Source: QIAW01 sp035487295
GTDB taxonomy: Bacteria > Acidobacteriota > Terriglobia > Terriglobales > Acidobacteriaceae
Direction: 5' to 3'
NCBI GenBank assembly: GCA_035487295.1
Contig: DATHMH010000010.1
Span: forward strand, 62,001-126,000
DNA length: 64,000 bases
The position numbers and the translations under genes are program-made. Below are positions 18,266 to 26,965 of this stretch, piece after piece; the first letter of the stretch is position 1, and every line of letters begins with the position of its first letter. The notes under the pieces were generated by a model. It ran no database searches. It worked only from the letters and a program-made list of their open reading frames with translations, and was not told the origin of the DNA.

Positions 18266-18512
18266 GTGAGCGCGGCTGGATTCGAACTTGAGCCGTTTGA
18301 AGGCGTGAGCGAAGCGGGAGCCCTCTGGCGAAATCCTGAGCCAAAGGCGAAGGACCTCGGAATGATTTGCAATGTCAGGAAAACCATGGTGAGCGCGGCT
18401 GGATTCGAACTTGAGCCGTCTTGAGGGCGTGAGCGAAGCGGGAGCCCTCTGGCGAAATCCTGAGCCAAAGGCGAAGGACCTCGGAATGATTTGCAATGTC
18501 AGGAAAACCATG
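18266..18512. repeat. Tandem 123-124 bp repeat carrying tRNA-Lys 3' ends
   Basis: Two nearly identical units (starting 18266 and 18389) each begin with a 22-bp stretch identical to the last part of the adjacent tRNA-Lys gene (T-arm 3' half, acceptor 3' strand and discriminator), continue with about 100 bp rich in GCGAAG words, and end with CCATG. The third occurrence of the 22-bp stretch, at 18513, belongs to the tRNA itself. The units differ only near 18296-18304 versus 18419-18427. No integrase gene is near. Confidence 0.85.
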
Positions 18513-18586
18513 GTGAGCGCGGCTGGATTCGAACCAGCGACCCACGCCTTAAAAGGGCGTTGCTCTACCAACTGAGCTACGCGCCC
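18511..18586 (-). tRNA. tRNA-Lys (anticodon UUU)
   Basis: Read on the minus strand the gene folds as a standard cloverleaf: acceptor GGGCGCG with CGCGCTC, D-arm GCTC..GAGC, anticodon stem ACGCC/GGCGT around loop CTTTTAA (anticodon TTT), T-arm with GGTTCGAATCC. Discriminator A is followed by an encoded CCA (18511-18513 on the plus strand). 76 nt including CCA. Confidence 0.95.
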
Positions 18587-18675
18587 ACACCTATTCAATG
18601 TAACATACCCAAAACCACTTGGTGGGCGGCGTCTGTCCGCTTCGCACCGGCGTTGTCGCGCCCAATCCCGGGAAG

Positions 18676-18703
18676 TTGAGGAGCTTCAAGTCTTTGCTAT
18701 AAT
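18676..18703 (+). promoter_or_regulatory. Putative sigma70 promoter of the histidine kinase gene
   Basis: TTGAGG at 18676-18681 and a perfect TATAAT at 18698-18703, spacer 16 bp, 20 nt before the TTG start. AAGGAG at 18713-18718 is the ribosome site. Confidence 0.6.
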
Positions 18704-18723
18704 CCACCGCTTAAGGAGACATT

Positions 18724-20292
18724 TTGAAGGGTTTGGCAGTAACGGCGCCATCTGAGATAAGTGGGGTGTCTCGCAAGCCGGCCAGATCCACGCTTCGCGG
18801 TTATGCGATAGCGCTGTTCTTCGTGGCCATTGCCCTGGCCCTGACATTACTGGTTCAACACCTTTTTCCTTATCCTTTCTTGTTCCTGTTTTTCGGTGCA
18901 GTCATGGCAAGCGCCTGGTTTGGGGGCATGGCTGCCGGTTTTTTTGCCGTCCTTATCTCGACCCTGGCGGTTGATTATTTCTTTGTACCTCCTTTGTATT
19001 CGTTCGCCATTAACGCCACCGCGGAAACATATTTTGCAGCTTTTGTGGTTTGCGCCCTGGTGGCAAGCTGGGTAAGTTCTGCCCAGAAACAAAGTGAAGA
19101 TGCACTCATGGAAGCCCGCGACCAACTTGAGATCCGTGTGTCGGAGCGCACCACCGAGCTGGAGAAGTCGAATATTGATCTACGCGAGCGCGAGCGCCAG
19201 CTCCGGCTTTTGACTGAGGTCATCCCGCAGCAGATCTGGAGCGGCACCGCCGATGGTACGATTGACTACTGCAATCAGCGCCTGCTCGATTACGTAGGCC
19301 GCACCGTGGAGCAGATGCGGGGTGAAGGCTTTATGGAAAGCATCCATGCCGAAGACCGGGAAAGCTTCCGGCGCTTCTGGCAAGAGGCATTGTCAACCGG
19401 AAAGCCGTTTGAAGGCGAGTGGCGCGTGCGCGGCGCCGATGGCGAGTATCGCTGGTTCTTCACCCGCGGGGTGCCGCTGCAGGACCAGGAGCAAAAAACC
19501 TTTCGCTGGTACGGCACCAATACAGACATCGAAGAGCGCCACAAGGCCGAACAGGCGCTCATGAAAACCCAGGCGGAGTTGGCTTATCTTTCGCGCGTAT
19601 TGAGCATGGGCGAGCTCACCGCCTCGATCGCTCACGAAATTAATCAGCCGCTTGCCGCCGTGGTCGCCCATGGGCATGCCTGCCTGGGGTGGCTCTCCGC
19701 AAATCCACCGAACCTTCAGAGAGCGCAACAAACGACTGAGCGAATTATCCAAGACGGAACCCGCGCCGGCGCCGTGCTCGGGCGCATCCGAGCGCTGTTT
19801 AAAAAAGAGCCTGCTGCCACAGACTGGTTCGACATGAATGAGGTGATTGAAGAGCTGGTGATTTTTCTGCGCGACGAAGCCAAAAGACGGCGCATCTCTA
19901 TAAGGACCGCGCTCTCTCCAGGTCTCCCCCAGGTCAGGGGAGACCGTGTGCAGTTGCAGCAGGTGGTGCTGAACCTCATCATGAATGGCATGGACGCAAT
20001 GACGGGGATGGCCGGCCGCGCCAAAGAGCTGCTGGTCCGCTCGGCGAAAGAGAGTCCCGCAGAAATTGTGGTCCGGGTTGAGGATTGCGGCGCCGGCTTC
20101 GGTTCAGAAATAGCCGAAAAAATGTTCGAGCCTTTCTTCACCACCAAGCCCCATGGTCTTGGCATGGGACTGACAATCAGCCGCTCCATTGTCGAAACCC
20201 ACCGGGGACGTCTCTGGGCCGTCCCGCGCTCCACGGGCGGCGCAATTTTTCAGTTTACAATTCCAATCCATTCCGAAGGGTCCGATGGCTAA
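18724..20292 (+). CDS. Membrane PAS sensor histidine kinase
   Basis: 522 residues from a TTG start set by AAGGAG. Residues 20-115 hold four hydrophobic segments resembling the KdpD-type DUF4118 membrane module (FGAVMASAWFGG, VDYFFVPPLYSF). A coiled coil (about 118-165) leads to a PAS/PAC domain (about 160-285, WSGTADGTIDYCNQRLLDYV). The HisKA-type H-box ELTASIAHEINQPLAA gives the phospho-His, and the N box (QQVVLNLIMNGMDAM) and G boxes (EDCGAGFG, GLGMGLTISRSI) of the ATPase follow. The FixL/DctB-like arrangement and the overlapping FixJ-type regulator mark them as a two-component pair. Signal unknown; no heme ligand can be assigned. Confidence 0.88.
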   Translation: MKGLAVTAPSEISGVSRKPARSTLRGYAIALFFVAIALALTLLVQHLFPYPFLFLFFGAVMASAWFGGMAAGFFAVLISTLAVDYFFVPPLYSFAINATAETYFAAFVVCALVASWVSSAQKQSEDALMEARDQLEIRVSERTTELEKSNIDLRERERQLRLLTEVIPQQIWSGTADGTIDYCNQRLLDYVGRTVEQMRGEGFMESIHAEDRESFRRFWQEALSTGKPFEGEWRVRGADGEYRWFFTRGVPLQDQEQKTFRWYGTNTDIEERHKAEQALMKTQAELAYLSRVLSMGELTASIAHEINQPLAAVVAHGHACLGWLSANPPNLQRAQQTTERIIQDGTRAGAVLGRIRALFKKEPAATDWFDMNEVIEELVIFLRDEAKRRRISIRTALSPGLPQVRGDRVQLQQVVLNLIMNGMDAMTGMAGRAKELLVRSAKESPAEIVVRVEDCGAGFGSEIAEKMFEPFFTTKPHGLGMGLTISRSIVETHRGRLWAVPRSTGGAIFQFTIPIHSEGSDG

Positions 20293-20908
20293 CATGGATG
20301 CTGTGATTTACGTCGTTGATGATGATCTTTCTGTGCGGGAAGCAGTCAGCAACCTGCTGGCCTCGGCCGGCTATCATGCCGAGGTGTTTGCCTCCACGGA
20401 AGACTTTCTGGAAGCAAGTCTTCCAGATGCGCCAAGCTGCCTGGTGCTCGATGTTAAACTTCCCGGCGTCAGCGGATTGGATTTTCAGGAGCACCTCGAC
20501 AAAATCGGCATACCCATTCCCATTATCTTCATTACCGCCCACGGCGATATTCCCATGACCCGGCGGGCCATGAAGGCGGGAGCCATAGAGTTCCTTACCA
20601 AGCCATTCCAGAAAGAAGAGCTTTTAGCTGCAATCCAACAGGCGCTTGAGCGCGACCGCAAAAGACGCGCCGAGCAGGAAGCGGTTTCCGGGTTGCAGTC
20701 CCGTTTTGAAAAGCTTACCTCACGGGAGCGGGAAATCATGGACCTGGTTGTTGCCGGACTGCTGAACAAACAGATTGCCGCTGACCTCAATCTCAGTGAG
20801 GTCACGGTTAAATTTCACCGCGGCCACGTAATGCAAAAGATGCAAGCCGCTTCCCTGCCGGAGCTGGTAAGAATGTGCGAGAAATTGAAGGCGCGCTCTC
20901 AACGATAG
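20285..20908 (+). CDS. FixJ-family response regulator
   Basis: 207 residues from ATG 20285, overlapping the kinase stop by 8 nt, so translation is probably coupled; the longer upstream frame is rejected because it lies inside the kinase gene. Receiver domain at residues 1-125 with phospho-acceptor Asp56 in LVLDVKLPG and the KPF loop in FLTKPFQKEE. LuxR-type HTH at about 140-200 (LTSREREIMDLVVAGLLNKQ, LNLSEVTVKFHRGHV). Activated by phosphotransfer from the upstream kinase to control transcription; targets unknown, though the nitrogen genes downstream are natural candidates. Confidence 0.92.
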   Translation: MANMDAVIYVVDDDLSVREAVSNLLASAGYHAEVFASTEDFLEASLPDAPSCLVLDVKLPGVSGLDFQEHLDKIGIPIPIIFITAHGDIPMTRRAMKAGAIEFLTKPFQKEELLAAIQQALERDRKRRAEQEAVSGLQSRFEKLTSREREIMDLVVAGLLNKQIAADLNLSEVTVKFHRGHVMQKMQAASLPELVRMCEKLKARSQR

Positions 20909-21023
20909 ATTATTTTTATCTGTGTGTTTTTATTTTTCCATACGAAACCTATACCAAAGGATGGTTGTCCCGTTGTCGCACTCCCGCTAGTCTCTAAACA
21001 TAGATGTAATCGGGAGCATTGGC

Positions 21024-21767
21024 TTGGGATCAACGACGGACAACATCTCTATCTCAAATGGCAAGCCCGCTCATTTATTGGGCGACGACTTTGAAGCTGC
21101 CTTCCTGCACCGCATTGCCAGCCGTACACCCGCAGCACGGCTACACGACGTGTTGGACGAAGTGGTGGATTTTGTAACCACCGTGGTGCAATGCGATTCC
21201 TGCTTCATCTATGTCCTCGAAGGCGATGATCTGGTTTTACGCGCCTCCAAAAATCCGCATCCGGAGGCGGTAGACCGGCTGAAACTAAAACTGGGGCAAG
21301 GCATTACAGGCTGGGTCGCCGAACACCGGCAGCCCGTGGCTGTTCCGCAGAATGCCTCTGCCGACACTCGCTTCCAGCTCTTTAATGAATTGCCCGAGGA
21401 CCGTTTTGAGGCTTTCCTGTCGGTCCCGGTGCTGAGCCGGGGAAGGCTCGTGGGTGTAATCAATCTGCAAAATCGCGCTCCGCATCCCTACAGCCAGCGC
21501 GAAATCCGGCTGGTTTCGACCATCGGTTTTCTGGTTGGCGCAGAAATTGAAATGGCGCGGCTGGAGAGCGAGAACTCACTGCTCTCCGAACAATTGGAGA
21601 CGCGCAAACTTGTGGAGCGTGCCAAGGGAATTCTGCAGCGTGATTTGAAAATCAGCGAGGGAGAGGCTTACGTCATTCTGCAACGCCAAAGCCAGCAGCG
21701 GCGCAAGTCGATGAAAGAGATCGCCGACGCCATCCTGCTCAGCGATGCCGTAAAAAACGGTTCCTAA
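21024..21767 (+). CDS. GAF-ANTAR RNA-binding antiterminator
   Basis: 247 residues from a TTG start preceded by GGGAG. Residues 35-178 form a GAF sensor domain (VVQCDSCFIYVLEGDDLVLRA, LGQGITGWVAEHRQPV). Residues 185-243 form an ANTAR domain (LVERAKGILQRDLKISEGEA, RRKSMKEIADAIL). ANTAR proteins bind paired hexaloop hairpins in nascent RNA and prevent termination; NasR, AmiR and EutV are the known examples. The gene sits directly before amt-glnK, which suggests control of ammonium uptake, an inference from position. It has its own intrinsic terminator. Confidence 0.9.
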   Translation: MGSTTDNISISNGKPAHLLGDDFEAAFLHRIASRTPAARLHDVLDEVVDFVTTVVQCDSCFIYVLEGDDLVLRASKNPHPEAVDRLKLKLGQGITGWVAEHRQPVAVPQNASADTRFQLFNELPEDRFEAFLSVPVLSRGRLVGVINLQNRAPHPYSQREIRLVSTIGFLVGAEIEMARLESENSLLSEQLETRKLVERAKGILQRDLKISEGEAYVILQRQSQQRRKSMKEIADAILLSDAVKNGS

Positions 21768-21774
21768 TAGCCAA

Positions 21775-21823
21775 CGGTTGTGGCAACCGGGTCATTTAAG
21801 TCCCTTCCTGTGACCCGTTTTTT
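21775..21823 (+). terminator. Intrinsic terminator with overlapping upstream hairpin
   Basis: CGGGTCA (21788-21794) pairs with TGACCCG (21811-21817) and is followed by TTTTTT. A second hairpin, CGGTTG-TGG-CAACCG (21775-21789), uses the first two bases of the terminator stem, so the full stems cannot both form. Confidence 0.75.
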
Positions 21824-21969
21824 CCTTTTCCCCCCGGATTTACAGTGAATACGTGCGCTCTTGCGAACGTTAGTCACGCTGCTCGCCAAAAACCAGGACG
21901 AAACAATCTCTAATTAGGATATCTAATTCCGGTTATCAAAAATTTCAATTGGACATTCCAACTCAACTC

Positions 21970-22063
21970 CTACAAAATCTTTGTCAACAATTTGTAGACA
22001 ACTGCAGATTGCCCTCTCTTTAAATTCGGAAGAGAGGCGCTTCTCGGGCACGATGCAGTGCCC
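21970..22063 (+). promoter_or_regulatory. Structured leader of amt with a possible ANTAR-type hexaloop
   Basis: In the 470-nt spacer before amt three hairpins follow each other: CTACAAA/TTTGTAG (21970-21997), CCTCTCTT/AAGAGAGG (22013-22037) and GGGCAC-GATGCA-GTGCCC (22046-22063). The last has a 6-nt loop with G at position 4, one of the two ANTAR-target loop features, but position 1 is G, not A. No U-run terminator was found between it and the ATG, so antitermination here is only a possibility. AAGGAG before 22238 is the amt ribosome site. Confidence 0.4.
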
Positions 22064-22237
22064 AATCTCATAGATACATAGTGCTCAACGACGAGCCGGC
22101 AAGTTTAGTTAGCCACTATACGGTGCTAGCGGACGCGTGCGCTTCGTGTTTTCTGGCCATTTGGCCTGGGACGAGACCTCTTGTGCCGCCGCGCTGAGCG
22201 TGTGTTGAAAATATAAATTTCTCAAAAGGAGCTACAT

Positions 22238-23860
22238 ATGTCTGCAATTGTGCAGGGAGGGAAGAAGTTGTCTCTATCGCAAAAATTCTCCCGGCTGGCC
22301 ATTCGCATGCGCGATCCGGAATGGCGTCGGTACGCAAAACTTGTCTTCGCCGGCAAGGCAATGGGAGTGGCTTTGGTTCTGCTGGTCATTGCCTTTGTCT
22401 CCGGTTTGTTTTTCGCTCACGTTTACGCTGATGGCGACGTTAAAGCTGCCGATGTGGTCAATCCGGTGAACACGGCTTGGACCCTGATAGCCGCGTTTCT
22501 GGTCTTTGGCATGCAAGTCGGGTTCACCATGCTGGAAGCCGGCTTCTGCCGCTCGCGTGAAACTGTCAACGTTCTCATGGAGTGCGTCGTTGATACCTGT
22601 CTTTGCGGCATTCTGTTTTACGCAATCGGTTTCGCCTTCATGTTCAGCCATGGCAACGGCTTCATCGGCTACCACTGGTTCTTCCTGAAAGATGCGCCGG
22701 CAACCTATGAAACTACGGGGGTTGCGTTCCTGGCGGTCTGGATCTTCCAGTTTGCCTTTGCCGATACCTGCTCCACCATTACCTCGGGCGCGATGATTGG
22801 ACGCACCGGCTTTGTTGGCGACCTGCTCTACAGTCTCGCCGTCTCCGGCTTCATTTATCCCATCATCGGCCACTGGGCCTGGGGACCGGATGGCTGGCTG
22901 GCCAACATGGGCAGCGCCGGCAATGTTTGGCCTTCTTTGGGAATGGGATTCCATGACTTCGCAGGCTCGACGGTTGTACATACCATCGGCGGCTTCGTCG
23001 CGCTGGCCGGCTCAATCGTTCTGGGCCCTCGCCTCGGTCGCAAGTTCAAGCGCGATGGTGGCGCTCCCATGCTGCCGCATGATCTCACTATCGCTGTCAG
23101 CGGCGGTCTGATTCTGTGGTTTGGCTGGTACGGTTTCAATCCTGGCAGCACGCTTTCAGCAATGGATTTTGAAGGTATCGGCCGCGTAGCCGCTAACACC
23201 ACGTTGGCAGCTTGCGCCGCGGGATTGACCGCCATGTTCTGGGCCTACATGTCGTCCAAAAAATGGGACGCCGGCTTTACTACCAACGGCTTCCTTGCTG
23301 GATTGGTTGCCATCACCTGCCCCTGCTACTGGGTCAGCCCCACGGGCGCCATTCTTCTCGGTGGCGTTGCCGGTGTGCTCGTCGTCCTTGGTGTAGAGCT
23401 GCTGGAATGGATGCGCATTGATGATCCCATCGGCGCTGTTCCAGTACACGGCTTTGCTGGAATCTGGGGAACGTTATCGCTTGGGCTGTTCGCCTGCGGA
23501 AAATATGGAGCTACCGGGCCCATTTCCCCCGATAATTCCGCCCCGCTGAAAGGTCTGTTCTACGGCGGTGGAACGCAGGTGCTGGTTGCGCAGGCGATCG
23601 GCAGCGCATGCATAACACTGGCCACCTTCGCGGTTTCCCTGGCAGTCATGTATGCCGTCAACGCAACCGGGACGCTGCGCGTATCGGAAGAGGGCGAGTT
23701 GTATGGCCTCGATCTGCACGAGCACGGTATTTCCGCTTATCCGGAATACGTCATCTCTTCTTTGGCCATGCCGCAGGGCATGGTTGAACAGCAAGAGATG
23801 TCTGAGAAACAGGCTTATGCAGCCAAGGCTATGTCGCAGCCAGAGAAAGTCAGGACATAA
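22238..23860 (+). CDS. amt: Ammonium transporter Amt
   Basis: 540 residues, longer than the usual 400-430 because of an extra N-terminal stretch of about 65 residues with one hydrophobic segment (residues 47-66) and a cytoplasmic C-terminal tail. The conduction-pore twin histidines are present in STVVHTIGG and VHGFAGIWG, and the ammonium-site aromatic region in WTLIAAFLVFGMQVGF. Inner-membrane trimer that takes up ammonium. It is followed 84 nt later by a PII gene, the usual amtB-glnK partnership, in which PII plugs the pore when nitrogen is plentiful. Confidence 0.95.
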   Translation: MSAIVQGGKKLSLSQKFSRLAIRMRDPEWRRYAKLVFAGKAMGVALVLLVIAFVSGLFFAHVYADGDVKAADVVNPVNTAWTLIAAFLVFGMQVGFTMLEAGFCRSRETVNVLMECVVDTCLCGILFYAIGFAFMFSHGNGFIGYHWFFLKDAPATYETTGVAFLAVWIFQFAFADTCSTITSGAMIGRTGFVGDLLYSLAVSGFIYPIIGHWAWGPDGWLANMGSAGNVWPSLGMGFHDFAGSTVVHTIGGFVALAGSIVLGPRLGRKFKRDGGAPMLPHDLTIAVSGGLILWFGWYGFNPGSTLSAMDFEGIGRVAANTTLAACAAGLTAMFWAYMSSKKWDAGFTTNGFLAGLVAITCPCYWVSPTGAILLGGVAGVLVVLGVELLEWMRIDDPIGAVPVHGFAGIWGTLSLGLFACGKYGATGPISPDNSAPLKGLFYGGGTQVLVAQAIGSACITLATFAVSLAVMYAVNATGTLRVSEEGELYGLDLHEHGISAYPEYVISSLAMPQGMVEQQEMSEKQAYAAKAMSQPEKVRT

Positions 23861-23944
23861 CCAATCTTTCGGAGGCAGAGATGCCCTCTCTGCCTCTTCA
23901 ATTTGGTCTACAACCCGTGAAAGAAAGTGGAGAGAGGAATAAAG

Positions 23945-24283
23945 ATGACGAAACTCGAAGCGATTATCAAGCCGACCAAGTTTGACACCGTCAAAGAAGC
24001 TCTGATCGCACTCGGTGTTGAGGGAATGACGGTCTCGGAGGTGCGCGGGCATGGACGGCAGAAGGGCCATACCGAAGCTTATCGCGGCAATGAATACAAG
24101 ATTGACCTCATACCGAAGATCAAAGTCGAACTTGTATTGGACGATAAGCTTGTTGACGCCGCGATCGACACCATCATCAAGACCGCAGCCACCGGCAAAA
24201 TCGGCGACGGAAAGATCTTCGTTTACAAGGTGGATGAGGCCATCCGCATCCGCAGCCAGGAGCGCGGAGTAGCCGCGCTCTGA
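23945..24283 (+). CDS. glnK: PII nitrogen regulatory protein
   Basis: 112 residues from ATG 23945, the standard PII length; the longer upstream frame adds non-conserved residues. Tyr51 in the T-loop (AYRGNEY), the usual uridylylation site, is present, as are the ATP/2-oxoglutarate-binding TGKIGDGKIFV and the N-terminal KLEAIIKPTKFD. Trimeric sensor of ATP/ADP and 2-oxoglutarate. Being next to amt, it most likely regulates that transporter. GAGAGG upstream serves as ribosome site. Confidence 0.95.
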   Translation: MTKLEAIIKPTKFDTVKEALIALGVEGMTVSEVRGHGRQKGHTEAYRGNEYKIDLIPKIKVELVLDDKLVDAAIDTIIKTAATGKIGDGKIFVYKVDEAIRIRSQERGVAAL

Positions 24284-24300
24284 AAAACAAAGGTGGAGAG

Positions 24301-24774
24301 GTGCGTGGATTGGTAACGCAATTGAGCCAGATTGGGTGGTTTATTCGCAGTCTGCGAATTCAAATGCGCTTCGGAACCTTGTCTCGCGCTCCTCTCCGGC
24401 TTTTGCGGCTTGAATTGCAGGGCGATGTCGTCGAGTGCGAATGGATGGCGCGCCCTCCGGATCCATGGGATGCCGATTTGCCGCGCGCCATAGGCGAACA
24501 CAACGCGTCATTGCAGGCCCTGGAAGATGCTCTGGCTGTGCGCGAGTTGCTGTTCTATCTGCTGCCCGGGGTCGATGGCGCTATATTCCGGGTTTATCGC
24601 CCCTCAACCCACGACCATCCCGAGTTGATTATCACAGGCACAGTCACCCGGGAAGAGCCCAATGTAAAGGTACTTTCCCTGGCGATGCGAGCCAAGCTGT
24701 GCGGATTTCGCTTCTGGCTGGACGAAGGAATTTTAGGGAAGCTGCAACCGGAGAAATGTCCGGTTTTGAGTTGA
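24301..24774 (+). CDS. Hypothetical protein downstream of glnK
   Basis: 157 residues from a GTG start with GGAGAGG just upstream, 17 nt after the glnK stop, so likely in the amt-glnK transcript. The N-terminal 45 residues are basic and amphipathic. The middle is acidic with DLPRAIGEHNASLQALEDALA. The C-terminal half reads as alternating beta strands (GAIFRVYRPSTHDHPELIITGTV). No signal peptide or known motif recognised. Confidence 0.6.
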   Translation: MRGLVTQLSQIGWFIRSLRIQMRFGTLSRAPLRLLRLELQGDVVECEWMARPPDPWDADLPRAIGEHNASLQALEDALAVRELLFYLLPGVDGAIFRVYRPSTHDHPELIITGTVTREEPNVKVLSLAMRAKLCGFRFWLDEGILGKLQPEKCPVLS

Positions 24775-24816
24775 TGGCAGTACCTGCACAACATGACGGG
24801 TTAAGCGGAGTGAAAA

Positions 24817-25080
24817 GTGAATACGCTGATCACGTTTTTTGTTCGCTTGCTGGAAGCGATGTTCGTCATCGGAGTGATTGGTTGCGTCTCCTCTGTCATC
24901 CCGATCACCGCTTACAGGCTCTTCATGGTGCTGTTTGAGCCGGAAGACCCAAAGGAAGAATTGCTTTCAATTCAAAACCAACCCTCTTCGGCTCCCGCTC
25001 CAATTCCGCAGCAGCCTAAAGAACAAAGCGCGCAATCCCTGGAGGCTGCACATCGCCAGCTCACCGCACCTCTCCCCTGA
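24817..25080 (+). CDS. Small membrane-anchored protein
   Basis: 87 residues from a GTG start with GCGGAG at 24805-24810. A long hydrophobic stretch (about residues 3-40) anchors it; an acidic linker EPEDPKEE and a Pro/Gln-rich tail follow. Its last 20 bp overlap the 3' end of the convergent ABC exporter gene. No family recognised. Confidence 0.5.
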   Translation: MNTLITFFVRLLEAMFVIGVIGCVSSVIPITAYRLFMVLFEPEDPKEELLSIQNQPSSAPAPIPQQPKEQSAQSLEAAHRQLTAPLP

Positions 25081-26965
25081 CAATGCGTACAGCGTCTGCC
25101 AGGCCGGCATCGCGTCCGCCGTTCCGGCCGCCCTCGCTTTCCGAAGCCGGAACCACGTCGCCCTCTCCGGGAGCCAGAAACAGGTTGCTCTCCAGGCCAT
25201 GCTGCTTGTCGTAAAGTTCGCGGTAACGTCCATGCATGGCGTAGAGTTGCTCGTGATTACCTCGCTCCACGATACTTCCCTGCTCGACAACTAAAATCTG
25301 GTCCGCGCGCCGGATGGTCGACAAGCGGTGCGCAATGACAAAGGTCGTACGGTCCTGCATTAGATACGAGAGCCCCTGCTGAATCAGCATCTCCGATTCC
25401 GAATCGAGGCTTGAGGTCGCCTCATCGAGAATCAGAATGCGCGGATTCGCCAGGATCGCCCGTGCAATGGAGATGCGCTGCCTTTGGCCGCCGGAAAGCT
25501 TCACGCCCCGCTCTCCTACAACTGTGTCATAGCGGTCGCCAAAGGTTTCTGCAAACTCATCCACGCGCGCGATCCGGCAGGCGCGCATGATCTCCTCTTC
25601 ACTCGAGTCAGGACGTGAAAATGCCACATTCTCGCGAATCGTGCCGTCAAACAGGAACGATTCCTGCAGCACCACGCCCAACTGTGTGCGGTAGGAATCG
25701 AGGCGCACGGTGCTCAGGTCCACTCCATCCACCAGCACGCTTCCCGCAGTGGGGATGTGAAACGCGGAGATCAACCCAATGGTGGTTGATTTGCCCGAAC
25801 CCGAGGAGCCGACCAGTGCGGTCACAGTCCCTGGCTCGGCATGGAAGGAAACATCTTTTAAGACTGTTCTGAGGCCGTCGTAACTGAAATCAACGTGGTC
25901 GAACTCAACATTGCCGATGATCTTGCCCAAGGCCACGGTCCGTTTTGGATCGTTGTCTTCGGGGTGCTCGTTCAGAATTTCCTGGGTTCGCTCTAACCCA
26001 GCCAGAGCTTCGGTGATCTGTGTACCTATCGAAACTATCTGGAAGATGGGCGCGACCAGAAAACCTAGAAATAGCGTATACATCATGAAGTTGCCAGGGC
26101 TGAGAGTATGGGCTACCATCTGGCGTCCGCCGACGTACATGATCACAGCTCCCACAACGCCGAGAAGCAGGCTTGAAGAGAAGCTCATCACGGAGGTCGC
26201 TGTCAACGTACGCATCACGTTGTCAAGCAGGCGCTGCACTCCCGCCGAGAAAACCTGGCGCTCCCGCTCTTCGGCGTGATACCCCTTGATCACTCGCACT
26301 CCACCCAGCGATTCCGTCAAACGCCCGGTGACCTCCGCATTAATCTTGCCGCGCTCGCGAAAAATTGGGCGGATGGTCCCAAAAGCCTTGTTGAGCACGA
26401 CTCCAAAGCAGAGGAGAGCCCCAAACGCCAGCAGGGTCATAGTGTGGCTGATGCGAAACAGCACTACCAGCGCCATCCCTGATGTTAGCAATCCACCGGC
26501 AAAATCCACCAACCCGGTGCCCAGCAAGTTGCGGACTCCTTCCACATCGCTCATGATGCGCGCCACGATCGTGCCGGTCTTGTTGGAATCGTAGAAGGCA
26601 ACCGGCAGCCGCCCAATATGGTCTTGTACTTTTCTGCGCAGCTCGGCGATCAGGCGTTGCGCGGCTTTTGACAGCGACTGGGTAAGCGCATACGAAGTGG
26701 TCCCCTGAATCGCGGTTGCCGTCAGCACCAGCATGACCAACGGCTTCAGGAACTCAACATGATTTTTGAGAACGACGGTATCAATCAGGAAGCGCGTCGA
26801 ATATGGCAGCACCAGTCCGGCGACTCGATTGATGACCATAAGCAGGAACCCGAACGCAAGCAGGCTGCGGCGGGGACGGACCAGTTCCCACACAAACGGA
26901 GCAATGGCCCGCAGCGTTTGCCGGCTGATTTTGGGTTTGCCTTTGGGCTTCGGCTCAGGACTCAT
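25061..26965 (-). CDS. ABC exporter, fused membrane and ATPase domains
   Basis: 634 residues. An N-terminal six-helix ABC_membrane domain (about residues 35-325) is fused to an ATPase (about 360-590) with Walker A GSSGSGKS, the LSGGQRQR signature and Walker B ILILDEATSSLD, then the H-loop VIAHRLST. This half-transporter layout (MsbA/BmrA type) works as a homodimer in the inner membrane. Lipid or drug export is possible, but the substrate cannot be told. The acidic, glycine-rich C-terminal tail (GRNGGRDAG) is not part of the family core. Monocistronic by context. Confidence 0.9.
   Translation of the reverse strand: MSPEPKPKGKPKISRQTLRAIAPFVWELVRPRRSLLAFGFLLMVINRVAGLVLPYSTRFLIDTVVLKNHVEFLKPLVMLVLTATAIQGTTSYALTQSLSKAAQRLIAELRRKVQDHIGRLPVAFYDSNKTGTIVARIMSDVEGVRNLLGTGLVDFAGGLLTSGMALVVLFRISHTMTLLAFGALLCFGVVLNKAFGTIRPIFRERGKINAEVTGRLTESLGGVRVIKGYHAEERERQVFSAGVQRLLDNVMRTLTATSVMSFSSSLLLGVVGAVIMYVGGRQMVAHTLSPGNFMMYTLFLGFLVAPIFQIVSIGTQITEALAGLERTQEILNEHPEDNDPKRTVALGKIIGNVEFDHVDFSYDGLRTVLKDVSFHAEPGTVTALVGSSGSGKSTTIGLISAFHIPTAGSVLVDGVDLSTVRLDSYRTQLGVVLQESFLFDGTIRENVAFSRPDSSEEEIMRACRIARVDEFAETFGDRYDTVVGERGVKLSGGQRQRISIARAILANPRILILDEATSSLDSESEMLIQQGLSYLMQDRTTFVIAHRLSTIRRADQILVVEQGSIVERGNHEQLYAMHGRYRELYDKQHGLESNLFLAPGEGDVVPASESEGGRNGGRDAGLADAVRIVRGEVR

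Noticed and set aside
18266..18586. Prophage or genomic-island attachment site
   Set aside because: tRNA 3' ends are repeated, but only about 100 bp lies between them and no integrase or island genes are present.
18266..18598. Minus-strand reading frames over the tRNA repeat (with phrases like VAGSNPAAL)
   Set aside because: These phrases are translations of the tRNA T-arm and repeat, a well-known false-gene pattern.
21824..22237. Sigma54 promoter before amt
   Set aside because: No TGGC-N-TTGC type pair with correct spacing was found.
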